A stretch of 64,000 nucleotides of DNA from Diplosphaera chodatii (lineage: Eukaryota > Chlorophyta > Trebouxiophyceae > Prasiolales > Stichococcaceae), in NCBI GenBank assembly GCA_032358165.1, contig JAALGY010000023.1, forward strand, positions 3,162,001 to 3,226,000, written 5' to 3'. The notes beneath the pieces are model-generated. The model saw nothing but the letters and a program-made list of their open reading frames with translations, did not search any database and was not told the origin of the DNA. Positions 1 to 11,139 of the stretch are shown here, piece after piece (positions within the stretch are counted from its first letter, which is position 1; each line of letters opens with the position of its first letter). The translations under genes were made by a program, and so were the position numbers.

Positions 1-1711
1 CCATCACCGGGGTCTCGGCCTCGCCAGACGGCGGTTCGGTGGCGGCGTCGTGTGCAGACGGCGTGCTACGGATATACAGCGTGGCCACGCAGCGACTGAC
101 GGGTGGCTTCAAGGTCTGTTGTGTTTCGGTGGTTCGGCGGGCCCTTCGCTATTGCCTGATGCTTTTATGCATCAAAGTGCAGCTGGGACTGCATGTGTCG
201 GCGCGGCTGCTGGCAGGTGCCGGCACAGCCACCACAGTGGACACCACCCACACCCACTGTGGTGGCTGGCGCCTAAGATTTACACGAAGCCCTACACTTG
301 CATGCTATGGTATATATATGTATATATATGTATAGTGCCCCACAGAGGTGCCAGAACGCACTACAAGCAAGTGTGCGCAGAGCCAGTGTCTGGTGCTGCA
401 GAGCTACTACGGCGGGCTGCTGTGCTGCGCATGGAGCCCCGACGGGCAGCTGGTCGCCGCAGGGGGGGAGGACGACCTGGTGTCTGTCTACAGCCTGGAG
501 GCGCGCTGCTGCGTCGCCTGGGGCGCCGGCCACCACTCCTGGGTGTCCAGCGTCGCCTTCGACCCCTGGTGAGCCCAGCTTGCTGCACCAGGTTGTCTTT
601 GTACTATGTAGCTTGACGCTCCTTGCACGCGAGGCTGGCAACAGCAACAGCAGGCAGTCAGGTGGGTCTTCGGGTGCGCCCCCAGGGCTGAGGCCATGGC
701 TGATGCAGGGCACACGAGGGGCAGGAGGCGGCGGGTCTCGTGCGGCTGCTGAGCTGCGGCCACGACGGGCAGCTCGCGCTGTGGGACTTCGACCTCAGCC
801 CCGAGGCCCTGGCGCCCGTCAGGTGTGGAACCTTGCAATTGCTGTGCCCAGTGACAATCAAGTGTCCAATCAAACAACTGGCACGTGTGAGCAGGAGCGA
901 CAGCAGGGCTGCAGCTGCTGCAGCCGTGCGTCTGTACTACTGCCTGAACGCTGAACTGTGGCTGCCGCTGCAGTCCCCGCCTCAGCAGCGGCCAGGCGCC
1001 CGCAGCTGCCAGGCGGCTGTTTGGCGCGCCTCCAGACAGGTGCAGCTGCACCCACCTCACCTGCAGTATTCCTCTGAGGGTCGAACACCGTTGATCTGCT
1101 GCAGTGTGGGATCACATTCGTCCGCATAAACCTGCACTGCGTGTGCACAATCATTTGGCACGGTACAGCTCTCTTGCGCAGTCGAAAAGCACAGATGTTG
1201 CTTGTACAGTGGTGTCTTTCGATGCAGCAGGCAGAATGGTGTGGCTGCTGGCAGCGCGGCTGCCGAGGGAGCAGTTGCAGCGTCGCCGCAGCACGCCGAC
1301 ATGGACCTGCTGGCCCCCCTGCGGCTGCGGAAGTAAGCTTCATCTCCGTTGGTCTGTTGATTGTACCAGGTCGCTGGTTGCCAGCACATGTACAATGGCA
1401 CATGATGTCAGGCAGCCTTCCTTGGCTACCCTGGCCATCACGCACAACATAGGCCAAATGCGCAGGGTGCATGCAAAGCCTCCGCATCGGGCCCTGTCCC
1501 GCTGTGCACAGATGTGTGTGTGAGCCGTCACCCTGCTGCCCTATGAATGCAACTGTGTGCACTGCAATCCCGCAGGCTGTACGCCGAGCCGGTGTCTGCG
1601 GTGCTGCCGACGCCCGGCGCGATCTTCCTGGCCAGCTTCAGCGGCATGGTACGCTGCTGGAGGCGACCTATGCCGCCGCCGCCACAACCTGCGCCTCAGC
1701 TGGTGCGCTGA
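1..1711 (+). CDS. WDR20-like WD40 repeat protein (5' truncated)
   Basis: This is the 3' part of a WD40 gene running off the left edge. The first exon (1-about 112) encodes a WD blade with 'SPDGGSVAASCADG'. Exon 2 (about 371-568) contains 'YYGGLLCCAWSPDGQL' and 'GHHSWVSSVAFDPW', the signature of WDR20/creC-type proteins. Exon 3 (709-822) joins exon 2 in phase and contains 'LLSCGHDGQLALWDFDL'. The last exon (1576-1711) encodes 'YAEPVSAVLPTPGAIFLASF' and ends in TGA; a preceding exon ending at 1332 joins it in phase. In animals and fungi the family is a scaffold that activates USP12/46-type deubiquitinases; that role is an inference here. Exons between 823 and 1280 are not resolved. An AT dinucleotide run (about 309-331) lies in the first intron. 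Confidence 0.8.
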
Positions 1712-2314
1712 GCAGTCGGCTGCATGGCTTGCATGGTTGGATAGACGCATGCTGTACATGCACTGCAGCCTTGAATCTGCTCGGGTGCTGCCGCAGGACG
1801 ATGCAGAGGCGATGGATGCAGAGCCACCTGCCGGGGCGGCCAATGGGCCCGCTAGGGTTTGATGGACAGCTGCTAGGCTTGAGTACTGTTGAGAAAGGCA
1901 ACAGCTGCTCGCAGTCATGGAGCTCGTTGTGCCCCTTGGTGGTATGTGAACATTTTCGTGCAAGCATCTGTAGTATTGCATGCTGGAGGCATGGTGACGA
2001 TAGGATGCTGGGCAGGAAGATTGGACTTGTGAGTCACAGTTCTGATATCGTGGAGGCCAAACCAGCAAATGCTTAACATGCGCTGAGATTGAATGCAAGC
2101 TTCAAGTGGATGCTGAGAAGCCAAGACGCTGAACCATTGCTGAGGAACCGATGACGACTGAGTGGCGCAGGTGGGCCATCGTGCAGGCACGGAAGTGCTG
2201 CACCCCATGGAAACTGACACTGTCAATGTCAATGCTGCGCTGTGTAGCGCCGCATGTGCAAATCGAAACATTCGCCTCCGCGCCCCGAGAACCTAGACGG
2301 CTGGGTACCAATGC
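1712..2314. other. convergent 3' intergenic region
   Basis: Lies between the stop of the WDR20-like gene and the stop of the first CsbD-like gene, which face each other. The ORFs here have no recognisable domain or splice-consistent continuation. I see only presumed 3' UTR sequence. Confidence 0.5.
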
Positions 2315-3058
2315 TCAGGAGTTGGCTGCCTTCTCGGCGTCGCCCTTGGTGCTCTGCGCCTTGCCCTCCGCCTGCTGCTGGGTGTTGCCAGTCAGCGAGC
2401 CGACGGTGTCCTTCACGGTGCCGACGATGCTGTCCGTCACGCCTTCCAGATAGCCCTTCGCTTGCGCCGTTTCGTGCTCTGCATTCCCTTCCGCGCGCTT
2501 GGCGGCACCTGCGGCACAAGCACGTCTTGCATGATGAGCACCATTGTTACAAGTTCAAGCGTTCAACAAGTGGGTCAGCTCTAGGTCAACACCCCGATCA
2601 GCAGCGTGGCCAGGAGTCGGCAGCGCAAGCCGGCCGTAGTCAAGCACAGGCTGTCGCCGCGTAGCATGTATCAACGTCCCAACACCACAATAGGTGAGGC
2701 AGGACGGAAGCGCAGCGCACCCTTGGCCTGCTGCTCATCGTTGCCGAAGAAGGAGCCCACGTTCTCGCGGATGGCTCCCTCCGTTGCCTTGACATTGCCC
2801 TCAGTCTGCATCAAAGATGGTTGTCACAGTCAGTACGCACGCATGGAGATCAGCGATGGTGATACGGCATGAGTCAAGGCAACACACATCATGATCACGC
2901 CTTCGCTAGCAGCTCAGCATGGTCAACAACCGCAGCAAGGGTCTCAACACGCTGACCCTGCCACCGTGTAGGCTTCTAGCTCACGGCAGAGGACATAGAT
3001 TTGGCGGTAGGTCAAACAGAGCAGGGACGATCCGTACCTTCGATGGCTCGCCAGTCAT
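2315..3058 (-). CDS. CsbD-like small stress protein, copy A (99 aa)
   Basis: Three exons on the minus strand: 3058-3038, 2805-2721 and 2508-2315; every junction keeps frame. The product is a hydrophilic 99-residue protein starting MTGEPSK. It has two CsbD-like blocks: 'AIRENVGSFFGNDEQQAKG' and 'TVGSLTGNTQQQAEGKAQ'. CsbD proteins are small, soluble, general-stress proteins of bacteria and algae; their biochemical role is unknown. The gene stands head to head with a paralogue starting at 3419. The final 40 residues of the two are nearly identical, while the first parts differ. Cytosolic location is assumed because no signal or transit peptide is visible. Confidence 0.88.
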
Positions 3059-3418
3059 GATTGAGGCTTTGTTGCTGGTTTTAGCGGCAACAGTCAAGGT
3101 TCAGCTGATGGCTGAGGAGTCTGAGACGTACAGAGAGCAAGAAGGAGTCATAAGCAGGGCGGGGCGCGGGTGGGTTTGAACATGCTGGTGGGGAAGCCCT
3201 GAAGAAACTGCATCCGAATGGATGTAGAGAGTGTAGCTGCTGCACAGCGTCAAGGCGTGGACCAGCGAGGCCATGTTTCGTTTGGCGAGTGCCAAAGCCA
3301 CAATTACCTGCCGTTCTGCAAACAACCTAAGTCTATTGAAAGTTCTGCTCGCTCGACAGCGTTTGCTGAAGCTCCGTGCCAGAGTTTGCGTAGTACGCTT
3401 TCGATAACCACCGCCATC
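3059..3418. promoter_or_regulatory. shared divergent promoter region of the CsbD pair
   Basis: 360 bases separate the two start codons. Both genes must take their promoters from this interval or from their first introns, so coordinated stress induction is plausible. I see no clear TATA box or repeated operator motif. Confidence 0.5.
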
Positions 3419-4526
3419 ATGTCGGGTCACGAGCCATCGAAGGTGTGCTTACTTGTCATGACCACTTGCGTGTCTCAGATGCGCTTAACTTCTGTCTTCA
3501 AACCATCTCGCACTCTGCCTGCACGTCCAATGCCCGTTGATGCTTAGGAACTCGGTCAAACCGTTCATGCTGACTCGGATGTCATGTGCCTTGCTTCTAC
3601 AGGTCAGCGGCAACGCAAAGTCGGCTCAGGTATGCCTGCGATCATATATCCTGTGTCGTCCTGATGCATCGTAGGGTCGCTGCAAGCAGGCCTTGAACAT
3701 GGTGCAATGTGCACTGCTCGTCACATCTTGTGCAAGGTACAGCCTATTGTGCACCTGCAACCATGCCATCATTAAGATTAGCCTGTTGCCATGCTGCAGG
3801 GTGCCGTCCGCGAGAACTTGGGCAAGGTTATCGGCTCCAACGACCAGCAGATGAAGGGTGCGCACTTTCATGCAACCTTCCTTTGCTGTACCACGGCCTG
3901 AACGTGTTGTACAGCAGCGTATTCTTCCCTAACAGTGCTCGCTGCTGCAGCTTGGACACCACAAGGCATGATCAGTCGTGCAGCGCTGCCTCCAATGTGG
4001 CCACCGACATGAACTATCTGCGAGGCAGCACCTGATTGTACTGCATGCGCGTGCTGTGCCTGAGCAGTGTTTATATCTTGCCTCTGCAGGCGCCGCCAAG
4101 CGCGAGGAGGGGAACGCGGAATACAATGCAGCACAGGCTAAAGGATGGGCGGAAGGAGCCAAAGACAATGTACGCATTTCTGCCACGGTGTATCACCATC
4201 TGTCATGCCTGCAGTCTCTGTCTGCTGCTACAGGACCGGCATTCTCGATAGGTGTCATGCGCTGTGAACTCGGTGCATGGGCCTGCCGTGGTCTTAAGCA
4301 TTCTGTGCTTTCACAGCAGCAGCAGCATGCGCACAAGCACGTGGCGATTGCAGCCAAGTCATGCTGGCAGAGATGAGTCAGCAATGGCGTAAGTGATGTG
4401 TGTCCTCCGCAGGTCATGGGCACCGTGAAGGACACCGTCGGCTCGCTGACCGGCAACACCCAGCAGCAGGCGGAGGGCAAGGCGCAGAGCACCAAGGGCG
4501 ATGCCAAGCGCGCCGCAAATCAGTAG
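3419..4526 (+). CDS. CsbD-like small stress protein, copy B (100 aa)
   Basis: Five exons (3419-3442, 3603-3629, 3800-3857, 4090-4169, 4413-4526) join in frame to give a 100-residue protein starting MSGHEPSK. It has the same two CsbD-like blocks as copy A: 'AVRENLGKVIGSNDQQMKG' and 'TVGSLTGNTQQQAEGKAQ'. Two intron positions are shared with copy A, after the N-terminal 'EPSK' and after the 'QQ-K-G' motif. Two further introns, before 'GAVREN' and before 'VMGTVKD', are found only here. The pair is therefore an inverted duplication followed by intron gain in B or loss in A. Function is inferred only from the family: a general stress-response protein. Confidence 0.88.
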
Positions 4527-4582
4527 GCGACATCAGTGCTGGTATGCACTGAGAGCGAACGAGTGGGGTTGTGTACAATAAT

Positions 4583-4587
4583 TGTAA
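4583..4587 (+). terminator. TGTAA polyadenylation signal
   Basis: TGTAA, the usual green-algal polyadenylation signal, lies 57 bases after the stop codon of CsbD copy B. Confidence 0.5.
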
Positions 4588-5016
4588 GCAGATGCGCTGC
4601 ACAACCTATGCCAATACGGGCAACAATTTTGAGACACTCAATGCGTGATCAGTGCTCGGGTCGTCTGCCTACTGGACATCTGTCAACTGAACTGTGACCT
4701 TACAGACATAGCACTATGTAAGTACCACTTTTGCACTAGCGAACCACCTGACCGCCACTGACACATGTGTGACAACAGCTTCTCTGCTATCATTGGCAAC
4801 AGGACACTTTAATACTACATAAACGGGCTTGAGCTATTGATAATCCACCAAACCTAGACAGGGTCTACAGTCAATACGACATGGGCCAATCCAATTGTGA
4901 CTTGTCTGTGGGAGGAGATGCCGACGATACTGCGCGAGGTTCTAAGACAGCCAGACATTTCCACAAATCTGTGGGCTCTGCTGAGGCTAGTAGTACATCC
5001 GCAGCCATCAGCATGT
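4588..5016. other. convergent 3' intergenic region
   Basis: Between the 3' ends of CsbD copy B and the SOUL gene. It is less GC-rich than the flanking exons. No gene, repeat or structured element is recognised. Confidence 0.5.
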
Positions 5017-8000
5017 TTACACCTTGTGGGCGACGATGCGGTCCACAAACGCCCAGTCCACGCCACGCCAGAGGTCCACGCTGTCTGCCTGCAGGGTGGG
5101 CAGCGCAACGCATCAGAAACCCCGCAGCGGCATTGGTGCTACGACAGAACAACCTGCTTCAGACCCGATGCTCGACTCTCGACGGACAAAATCACAGCAC
5201 AAAAGTCGTCAGGCGCCCACTGCTGTAGGGAACCACCGTGCACGCTGACCTCCTGCACATGTTGACGTGTGTGGCAGTTCGACCTGCAACGCACCTCCAG
5301 GGGGATGAGCAGGTCGTTGCGGCGGAAGGGCCCCCGCGGCCAGCTGTCCTTGTTGTAGCGCGCAAACTGCCAGCCGTCGCCGGCCACACGGCAGCCGTCC
5401 GCTTCCAGCTCCCGCTGCAGGAAGCGGGCCTGCTCTTCCAGGTCCTCCCTAGAAGGCGTGCCTGCAGCCATAGGTGCAGGGTTGAGACTCCCGCCATGCA
5501 CCATGCCAATGTCTCTGCCCGGTCCTGGCTGCTTCGCTACTATCTCCACTTACGCGCCAGCAGCCATGACGGGTGCCCCACATCACAAGCAATTATGTGC
5601 ATACAGCACTGCTTACAGATTGTGTGCTGAAGTGCTCAAGTTGACATACAGTGTCATGCAGTGTACACACCTGTGAAAGTGAGAGAGGCGTAGAATTGTT
5701 CGGGCTCCTCTTTCAACTTGATCAGGTGCTCCTTGTGCGGCTTCGGTAAGTCCTCCAGCCTCTGCAGGAACAGGCACAGCGTCCTGGTTGGGGAGCAGAT
5801 GTCTTATGCAAACAATCTGTGCAACTGATGCCAGATATGCTGGCAGCTTGGACGTCCAGGAAGTGTCAGTGATGAGCGCACCCCATAGCCGGGCACGAGC
5901 AAGCTGAACGTTTCGTCGCTGCTGATGAAGAGCGGCGTCGTCAGCTCAAAAAACTCCTCGCGCTCGTTGCCCAAGGCCAGGTACCTGCGAACAGAACAGG
6001 GAAATATCTTTCAAACGTTCAGAACCACCAGAGGGTTCTTTCGTACTGAGCCTCGTCCCCAGCCTCCTCAACACTCTGTTCAAGAACCAGTTACATGCCG
6101 CCGAACGTCTGCAGGCAGTCCTGCTCCACAGCAAGAGATGGGACGCCTCCACATGACCGACCCCACACCATCGGTTGAACGGTGCGATGTCCTTTCAGCA
6201 GTCATCCTTTCAGCAGTCCGATCCGGGCGCACCTCTCCAGCAGCACCTCCGCCTTGTCGCGCTGCGCCTTCTCGGCCTGCGCCACGATGCCGGGGCCACT
6301 GGCAACCGCCTCCCCGCTGGACTGCAGCTCCGCCACCGAGATCTCAGCCATGAGCCGCGGCCGGTACCTGCAGGGCATCAAGGAATGAATGAGACTCTGC
6401 ACATGCCATGTAGTGTGCATGGAGCTTAGGGAGTGAGCAGTAGGGCTGCGAGTCGGGCGGGTCTGGGCTGGCCTTGCACAGCAGCTGCAGGCGCACGCTT
6501 GGGATGTAGTGCCAGTGCACAGGCCACAGCACACGGCGACGCGACTGCTGCCTCTGCATGGCTGCCGCAGGCAGGATCACCTGCCTGCGGATCTCCCAGT
6601 TCTTGTACTTCTTGTAGATCTGGAATTCCGGCGTGAAGCGGTTGGGCGGCTTGTGCACCTGCATCGACAAAACGGCATGTGAGTCAGCATTGCACATATT
6701 GAACCCAATCTCCCTCACGCCTGGAATGACACACTGTTTCTTAGCACAGCATAGCACAGCACGGCACAGTCGACAGCATGCCCTAGCACTGTGCCCCATT
6801 ACAGCACGCACGGCAGCGAGCTCTGCAGGAGTTGACCGCACCCGGAACATCTGGCTGAACGCGAAGATGAAGCCCTCAAAGCTGAAGAACTCGTTGTCCT
6901 TGATACCGTCCCAGGCGTCCACGTGCTTGTTCCACTTGCCTGCGCGTGACAGCAGGTGACAAGTTGCTGCCAAACGAGCATGTTTGCAAACAGGGTGTGA
7001 CAGTGAGTGTGCAGGTGTCGAGAAAGTCGAGCGCGTTAGACCCTGCCAGACGTGTGTTTGAGCACACTGGCCTGACATTTGCGCTTGCAGACCAGGCATG
7101 TGCCATAGAACACGGGGAGCTATCTTGCAAGATTGTCCTACTGCGGAGGATATCCCACCTGTGTCGGGGTTGTAGCCCAGGATGGTGATGCCGGTGAAGT
7201 CGAGCCGCGGGTCCCACATGAACTTGAGCGGGTTGTACCGGTTCCACCTGCGCACCAGCACCGCAGGGTCAGCCGCTGCAGCTGGATCACAGTTCAGCAA
7301 GCTGAAGCACCATGCACCCTGCAGCAGTATGCCCTGTGGGCTGGCAAATCTGAAAACTTAGGCAGGCGCACGTGTGCACTGACTTGTCGGTTCTTGTAGA
7401 GTAGAGGTTTTGGTTGGTCAAAGAACATCAGCACTGGCATCAGTGTTGGGCGCAGATGCGACGGGAGGCCCCGAGGCGCACCAGAAGTTCATGGTCCAGG
7501 ACCACTTGACCAGGATCTCCTGGTCGCCCGCCTGCCGCACCTCGTGCAGCTCGAAGATGGGCGCCAGGAAGTAGCGCAGGAACTGGCAGATGAACTGGTA
7601 CCCTGCAGCGGCGCATGACGCCAATCTGCATCATGTTGGCCTTGCCAGACACCTTGCCATGCCCCAACGGGCTGCAGCTTCTATCACTCATATCCAGCTT
7701 ACACAGCTGCTGCGAAGATGTGACATCATTGAGTGCTGCTTCACCATCGCAGGCGTCAGCCGTGGCGTCAGGCAGCGGGCACCTCGGAAGCTGTTGAGGT
7801 TGGTGGTCATCGGGTCCCGGAAGTAGATCTTGCTCTCGAAGTGGTCCTTGTCCATGATGTCCTTGAAGATGAGGCGGAAGTCCTGCCTGACCACCTCAAT
7901 GTGCTCCTGGGGTCGCAAGGAGTTGCATCAGCAAGAAGTAGTGTATGCACCCACTCAGATTGGTGTGTGCAACAGGTCATCTAGCTCCGTGCGCGAGCCT

Positions 8001-8381
8001 GAGGCTGGATCACCCTGCCTGATGAACAGGCCTGAGCCGGGTTCTATGAGTGATGTATGGCCAGGCATGGATGCGCAAGGTGCGCATTACATGCGCCACC
8101 GGGCTGACCTGCATCTGCTTGCCGCTGACTTCGCCCACGACGGGTATATCGGCCGGGTCCTTGGGCAGCCCCGTGAAGTTGCTGTTGGACCCCGGGGCTG
8201 TGGGGGTCTCGATCGTCTGCCGCTGCGCCTGGGCCGGCTGCGCATGCGTTCGCCGACGCATGGCGCCTGCGCTTTGCGGCATACTGCGCACTGTAAGGTG
8301 TTGCAGGGCGTTATGCGGATGCGTCAGGCTCCCTTTGCCGCAGATGCTGGACGATCTTGTCAGCATGCGCATGCCAATCAT
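5017..8381 (-). CDS. DUF2358 + SOUL haem-binding domain protein, probably plastid
   Basis: Multi-exon minus-strand gene resembling the plant SOUL proteins that carry an N-terminal NTF2-like DUF2358 domain (At5g20140 type). DUF2358 exons: 7906-7783 ('IYFRDPMTTNLNSFRG'), 7602-7482 ('FLAPIFELHEVRQAGDQE'), 7247-7159 and 6939-6842. SOUL exons: 6658-6585 ('TPEFQIYKKYKNWEIRR'), 6367-6233 ('YRPRLMAEISV'), 5984-5882 ('ELTTPLFISSDETF'), 5783-5671, 5461-5295 ('RYNKDSWPRGPFRRNDLL') and 5088-5017 (stop). SOUL proteins bind tetrapyrroles. The N-terminal exon (from about 8381, ending near 8112) is rich in basic and hydroxylated residues, as a transit peptide would be. The frame stays open to 8594, so the start is uncertain. 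The 6658-6585 exon needs a GC donor, and the 5984-5882/5783 junction is one base out of phase. Confidence 0.82.
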
Positions 8382-8698
8382 TGCTCGCAACCTCTGAGCT
8401 TGTGGCGTGTCAAAACAGCTCAAAGCGAAGCCTGCGACATCACTCAGCAGGCTACAGCACAGTCGACGGCAGAAAAAGCTCAAGTGCAGGCACCAGACCG
8501 GTGTGTGCGATGTTTCGTAGATGTACGCCACACACACGCGACGTGCACCTCTGCCATGCATCCAGGGTGGCACCTGAAGCCGCACCGAAGCCACCCGCCC
8601 GCATGCATTTCATCAGGTGCAGGCTAGGATCGATCAGACATCGGTTGCGTCCTGTGGCGCATGCCGATCGGCCCGTGTAAGCAAGACATATTGTAGCG
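8382..8698. promoter_or_regulatory. divergent promoter region
   Basis: Separates the SOUL gene (-) from the membrane protein gene at 8699 (+). If the SOUL protein starts at the upstream ATG (8594), this interval shrinks to about 100 bases. No motif recognised. Confidence 0.35.
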
Positions 8699-10425
8699 AT
8701 GCAGGGCCTCATCAGAGGCCAGGCGCTGCTGCGGTCGCCGGTGGCGCGGCTGCTGGGGGCGCGCATGGCGGCGCCGGCAGTGGGCCGCTTCACCGGCGGG
8801 GCCGGCCGCAGCGGCCACACGCGCGTCGTGGCGGAGTACAGAAAGGGAGGAAAGGAGTCGGAGCAGGTGACCTGGGGCTCGCGTGTCCCAGTCCGGATGA
8901 TGGTATTTGCTCATTCCACTGCAGCTGTGGGCGGCAGCGCATCGTCTCAACGTGTGCTCCGCCGCCCCGCAGGTCGACGGGCAGGTCACGCGGCTGTGGA
9001 AGTACTTCTTCCGCCCGGGCGTGGGCACCACGGACCGCCTCGGCTTCGCCATCCCCATCGGCGACAAGCTGGACCAGGCGCGTCCTGCCCGCCGCAGACT
9101 GCGGGCGATCACCACTGGACTTGCTGCCGCACCCCTCAGCACCCTCAGCAGTAGTTCACGGCGGGGTGGCAGCACCGCATCCCTCGGGCGGCGTCAGCAA
9201 GGACTGCTGGGGGCAGCTGCCCTGTTTGAGGGCGGGTTTGCTGTGGCAACTGGCAGCCCTCCTCTTTGACGTCGGCTGACCTGTGTTTACGTGGTAATGG
9301 TGCCGGTAATCATATATCGAACATAACTATACATCAGATCTTTGGAGAACCGTTAAGTTAAGACAATCGTTAATCAAAAATTCTAATTTTTACTTCATGC
9401 GCGCAGAGGACGGAGGACGAGCGGTTCGAGGCGCGGCAGCAGGCAGCCCGCAACGCGGTGAACATCGACGACCAGGAGCGCCGCCGCCGCATCATCTTCG
9501 GCGGCGCGCTGCTGGTGCGCACCCTGCTCTACACACAGCTGCCGCCTGCTCCCTGACCTGCTGTTGGTTCGGCCACGTGCTGGTCGCCAAGTCACCTGTG
9601 AGCGTGGCGCCTTGATGGGTTCGTTGGCGCTTGGACCCTGTTGGCTTGGCGGCCAGCCCTGGCTTACTTGGGGCAGCTCGTGGTGGCTGGAGCAGCTACC
9701 GCACATCGTGTGCCAGCGGGCCAGCAGATGATGCACCAGGGGCGCGACCAGGCCCAACCCCTCACTCTGGTGTTCGCGCAGGTGGTGACGGGGGTGCTGG
9801 TGTGGTACCTGGTCGACAAGCACGCGGGGCCCTTTGAGCGGCTGGGGGTGCTGCCCGTGTTCTTCCTGGGCGCGGCCGAGGTGGCGTCCGGCGTGTCGGG
9901 CCTCTGATCCATCGCCCTGGTGAGGCAGACAGCATACGAGCCAGAGAACGTACGAGATGCTGAAGCCCACGGTCAAAAGCCTTCGTGTCAATGTCGAGCC
10001 GTTCGTTGACTCGACTTGGCGACGGGCTGCCATGATCCTGCTTGCCATGAGCGCAACTGGCGTTTTATCACCAGTCAGGCATCGATGGTGCTGACGCTTG
10101 TGTGCGTTGGCCCAGGCGGATGTCTGGGACGTTGATGGGACGGGCATGCAGACCGTGCCCGACTTCAAGCTGTCCAAGAAGATTCGCAAGGTGCGCTGCA
10201 GTAGGTGTCAGCTCCCATCATTGTCAGCTTGGGCCGTCCTGTGCCTTGAGGCTGAGGCGATCCTGCATGCTGCTTGAGATTGCTCATCTCAGCAGCATGC
10301 AGATGGCAGGGTGCAGATGGCTGAGATGTGGCTCCCATGTCTCGCAGAAAGTGATTGGGTTCGTGAGCTTTGGCGCCGTGGCCACGCTGTTCCTCGTGGC
10401 CGGCTTCTGCGCCATCCCCCTGTAG
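8699..10425 (+). CDS. unknown small membrane protein, probably organelle-targeted
   Basis: Exons 8699-8866, 8973-9077, 9407-9514, 9782-9880, 10116-10190 and 10348-10425 join in frame to give about 210 residues. The N-terminus (MQGLIRGQALLRSPVARLLG) is Arg/Ala-rich and lacks acidic residues, like an organelle transit peptide. A conserved-looking block 'RPGVGTTDRLGFAIPIGDKL' follows, then a charged helix ('RNAVNIDDQERRRR') leading into a membrane span ('IIFGGALL..VVTGVLVWYLV'). A second span closes the protein ('FVSFGAVATLFLVAGF'). If exon 4 is not spliced at 9880, it stops at 9907 and gives a 168-residue form without the last span. The intron after 9077 starts with GC. I do not recognise the family; thylakoid or mitochondrial inner membrane is a guess. 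Confidence 0.6.
9290..9396. other. AT-rich tract inside an intron
   Basis: About 100 bases of strongly AT-rich sequence, with runs such as 'catatatcgaacataacta' and 'caaaaattctaatttttac', inside the GC-rich intron between exons 2 and 3 of the 8699 gene. No terminal repeats or ORF are visible. Confidence 0.6.
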
Positions 10426-11139
10426 GGTGGGCAGAGGCTCGGCAGGACTGAGACTACGTGTTGGAGCGGAGCTGCGCTGAGCTGAGGTGGCCATGCATAT
10501 GAAGCCGCGACTAGAAACATGCTCGTCATGTGGGTCGCGGCTGAGCAAACAGCATGGCTTGTCCAGGCAGCCAGCTTTGCAGTTTTGTATCACCAGGGGA
10601 CATCGTGTGCCAGAGCACAGCAGGGTGTACTGGCACGTAATGGAGATGCACAGCTGTTGCAGTAGCTGTCACCTGTCATGCACATTGGCATTTGCATGCG
10701 TTATATGGAATAGCAAGTTGTCCGGTTGATGCTGGCAGGAATGTGGAACAATGGTGGATTTCGGAAAGCTTGCACAGTGTCGGACTGAGAACTATGCAAG
10801 TAGCAAGTGTGCTTTCTACTTGTATAAAAATTATGTTCGATGTCAACTGGTCGCATTCTCGTCACATGGTGGAGCCGTATCCCCATCACATGATACTACC
10901 ACTTTGAAGCGTTTGGAAGTCTGGACGTTCACTGTGTGATACCGTAGGACATGTTGGCACAGACAGTGACAGCCACAACAGCAAAATCACCGTCTGTTGT
11001 GTCCGGGGTTCAAGCTGCTGCCCCTGACATTGTATGCTGCATCATGTCAGCAGGTCTGTGTACGGAAGCACTGCATGATAGCCACTGCAAATCACCACCT
11101 CAAAACAGAACGCTGCAGGTGATGTTGAGCTGTCAAGCG
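10426..11139. other. convergent 3' intergenic region
   Basis: Between the stops of the two small membrane-protein genes. Composition drops in GC from about 10690. No gene or repeat recognised. Confidence 0.5.

Noticed and set aside
309..331. TATA-like run
   Set aside because: It is an AT dinucleotide repeat inside an intron of the WDR20-like gene, with no transcription start expected there.
9957..10425. Separate small gene starting at ATG 9957
   Set aside because: It would need a 54-base intron with a poor donor; attaching the downstream exons to the 8699 gene by the 9880 donor is simpler, though not proven.
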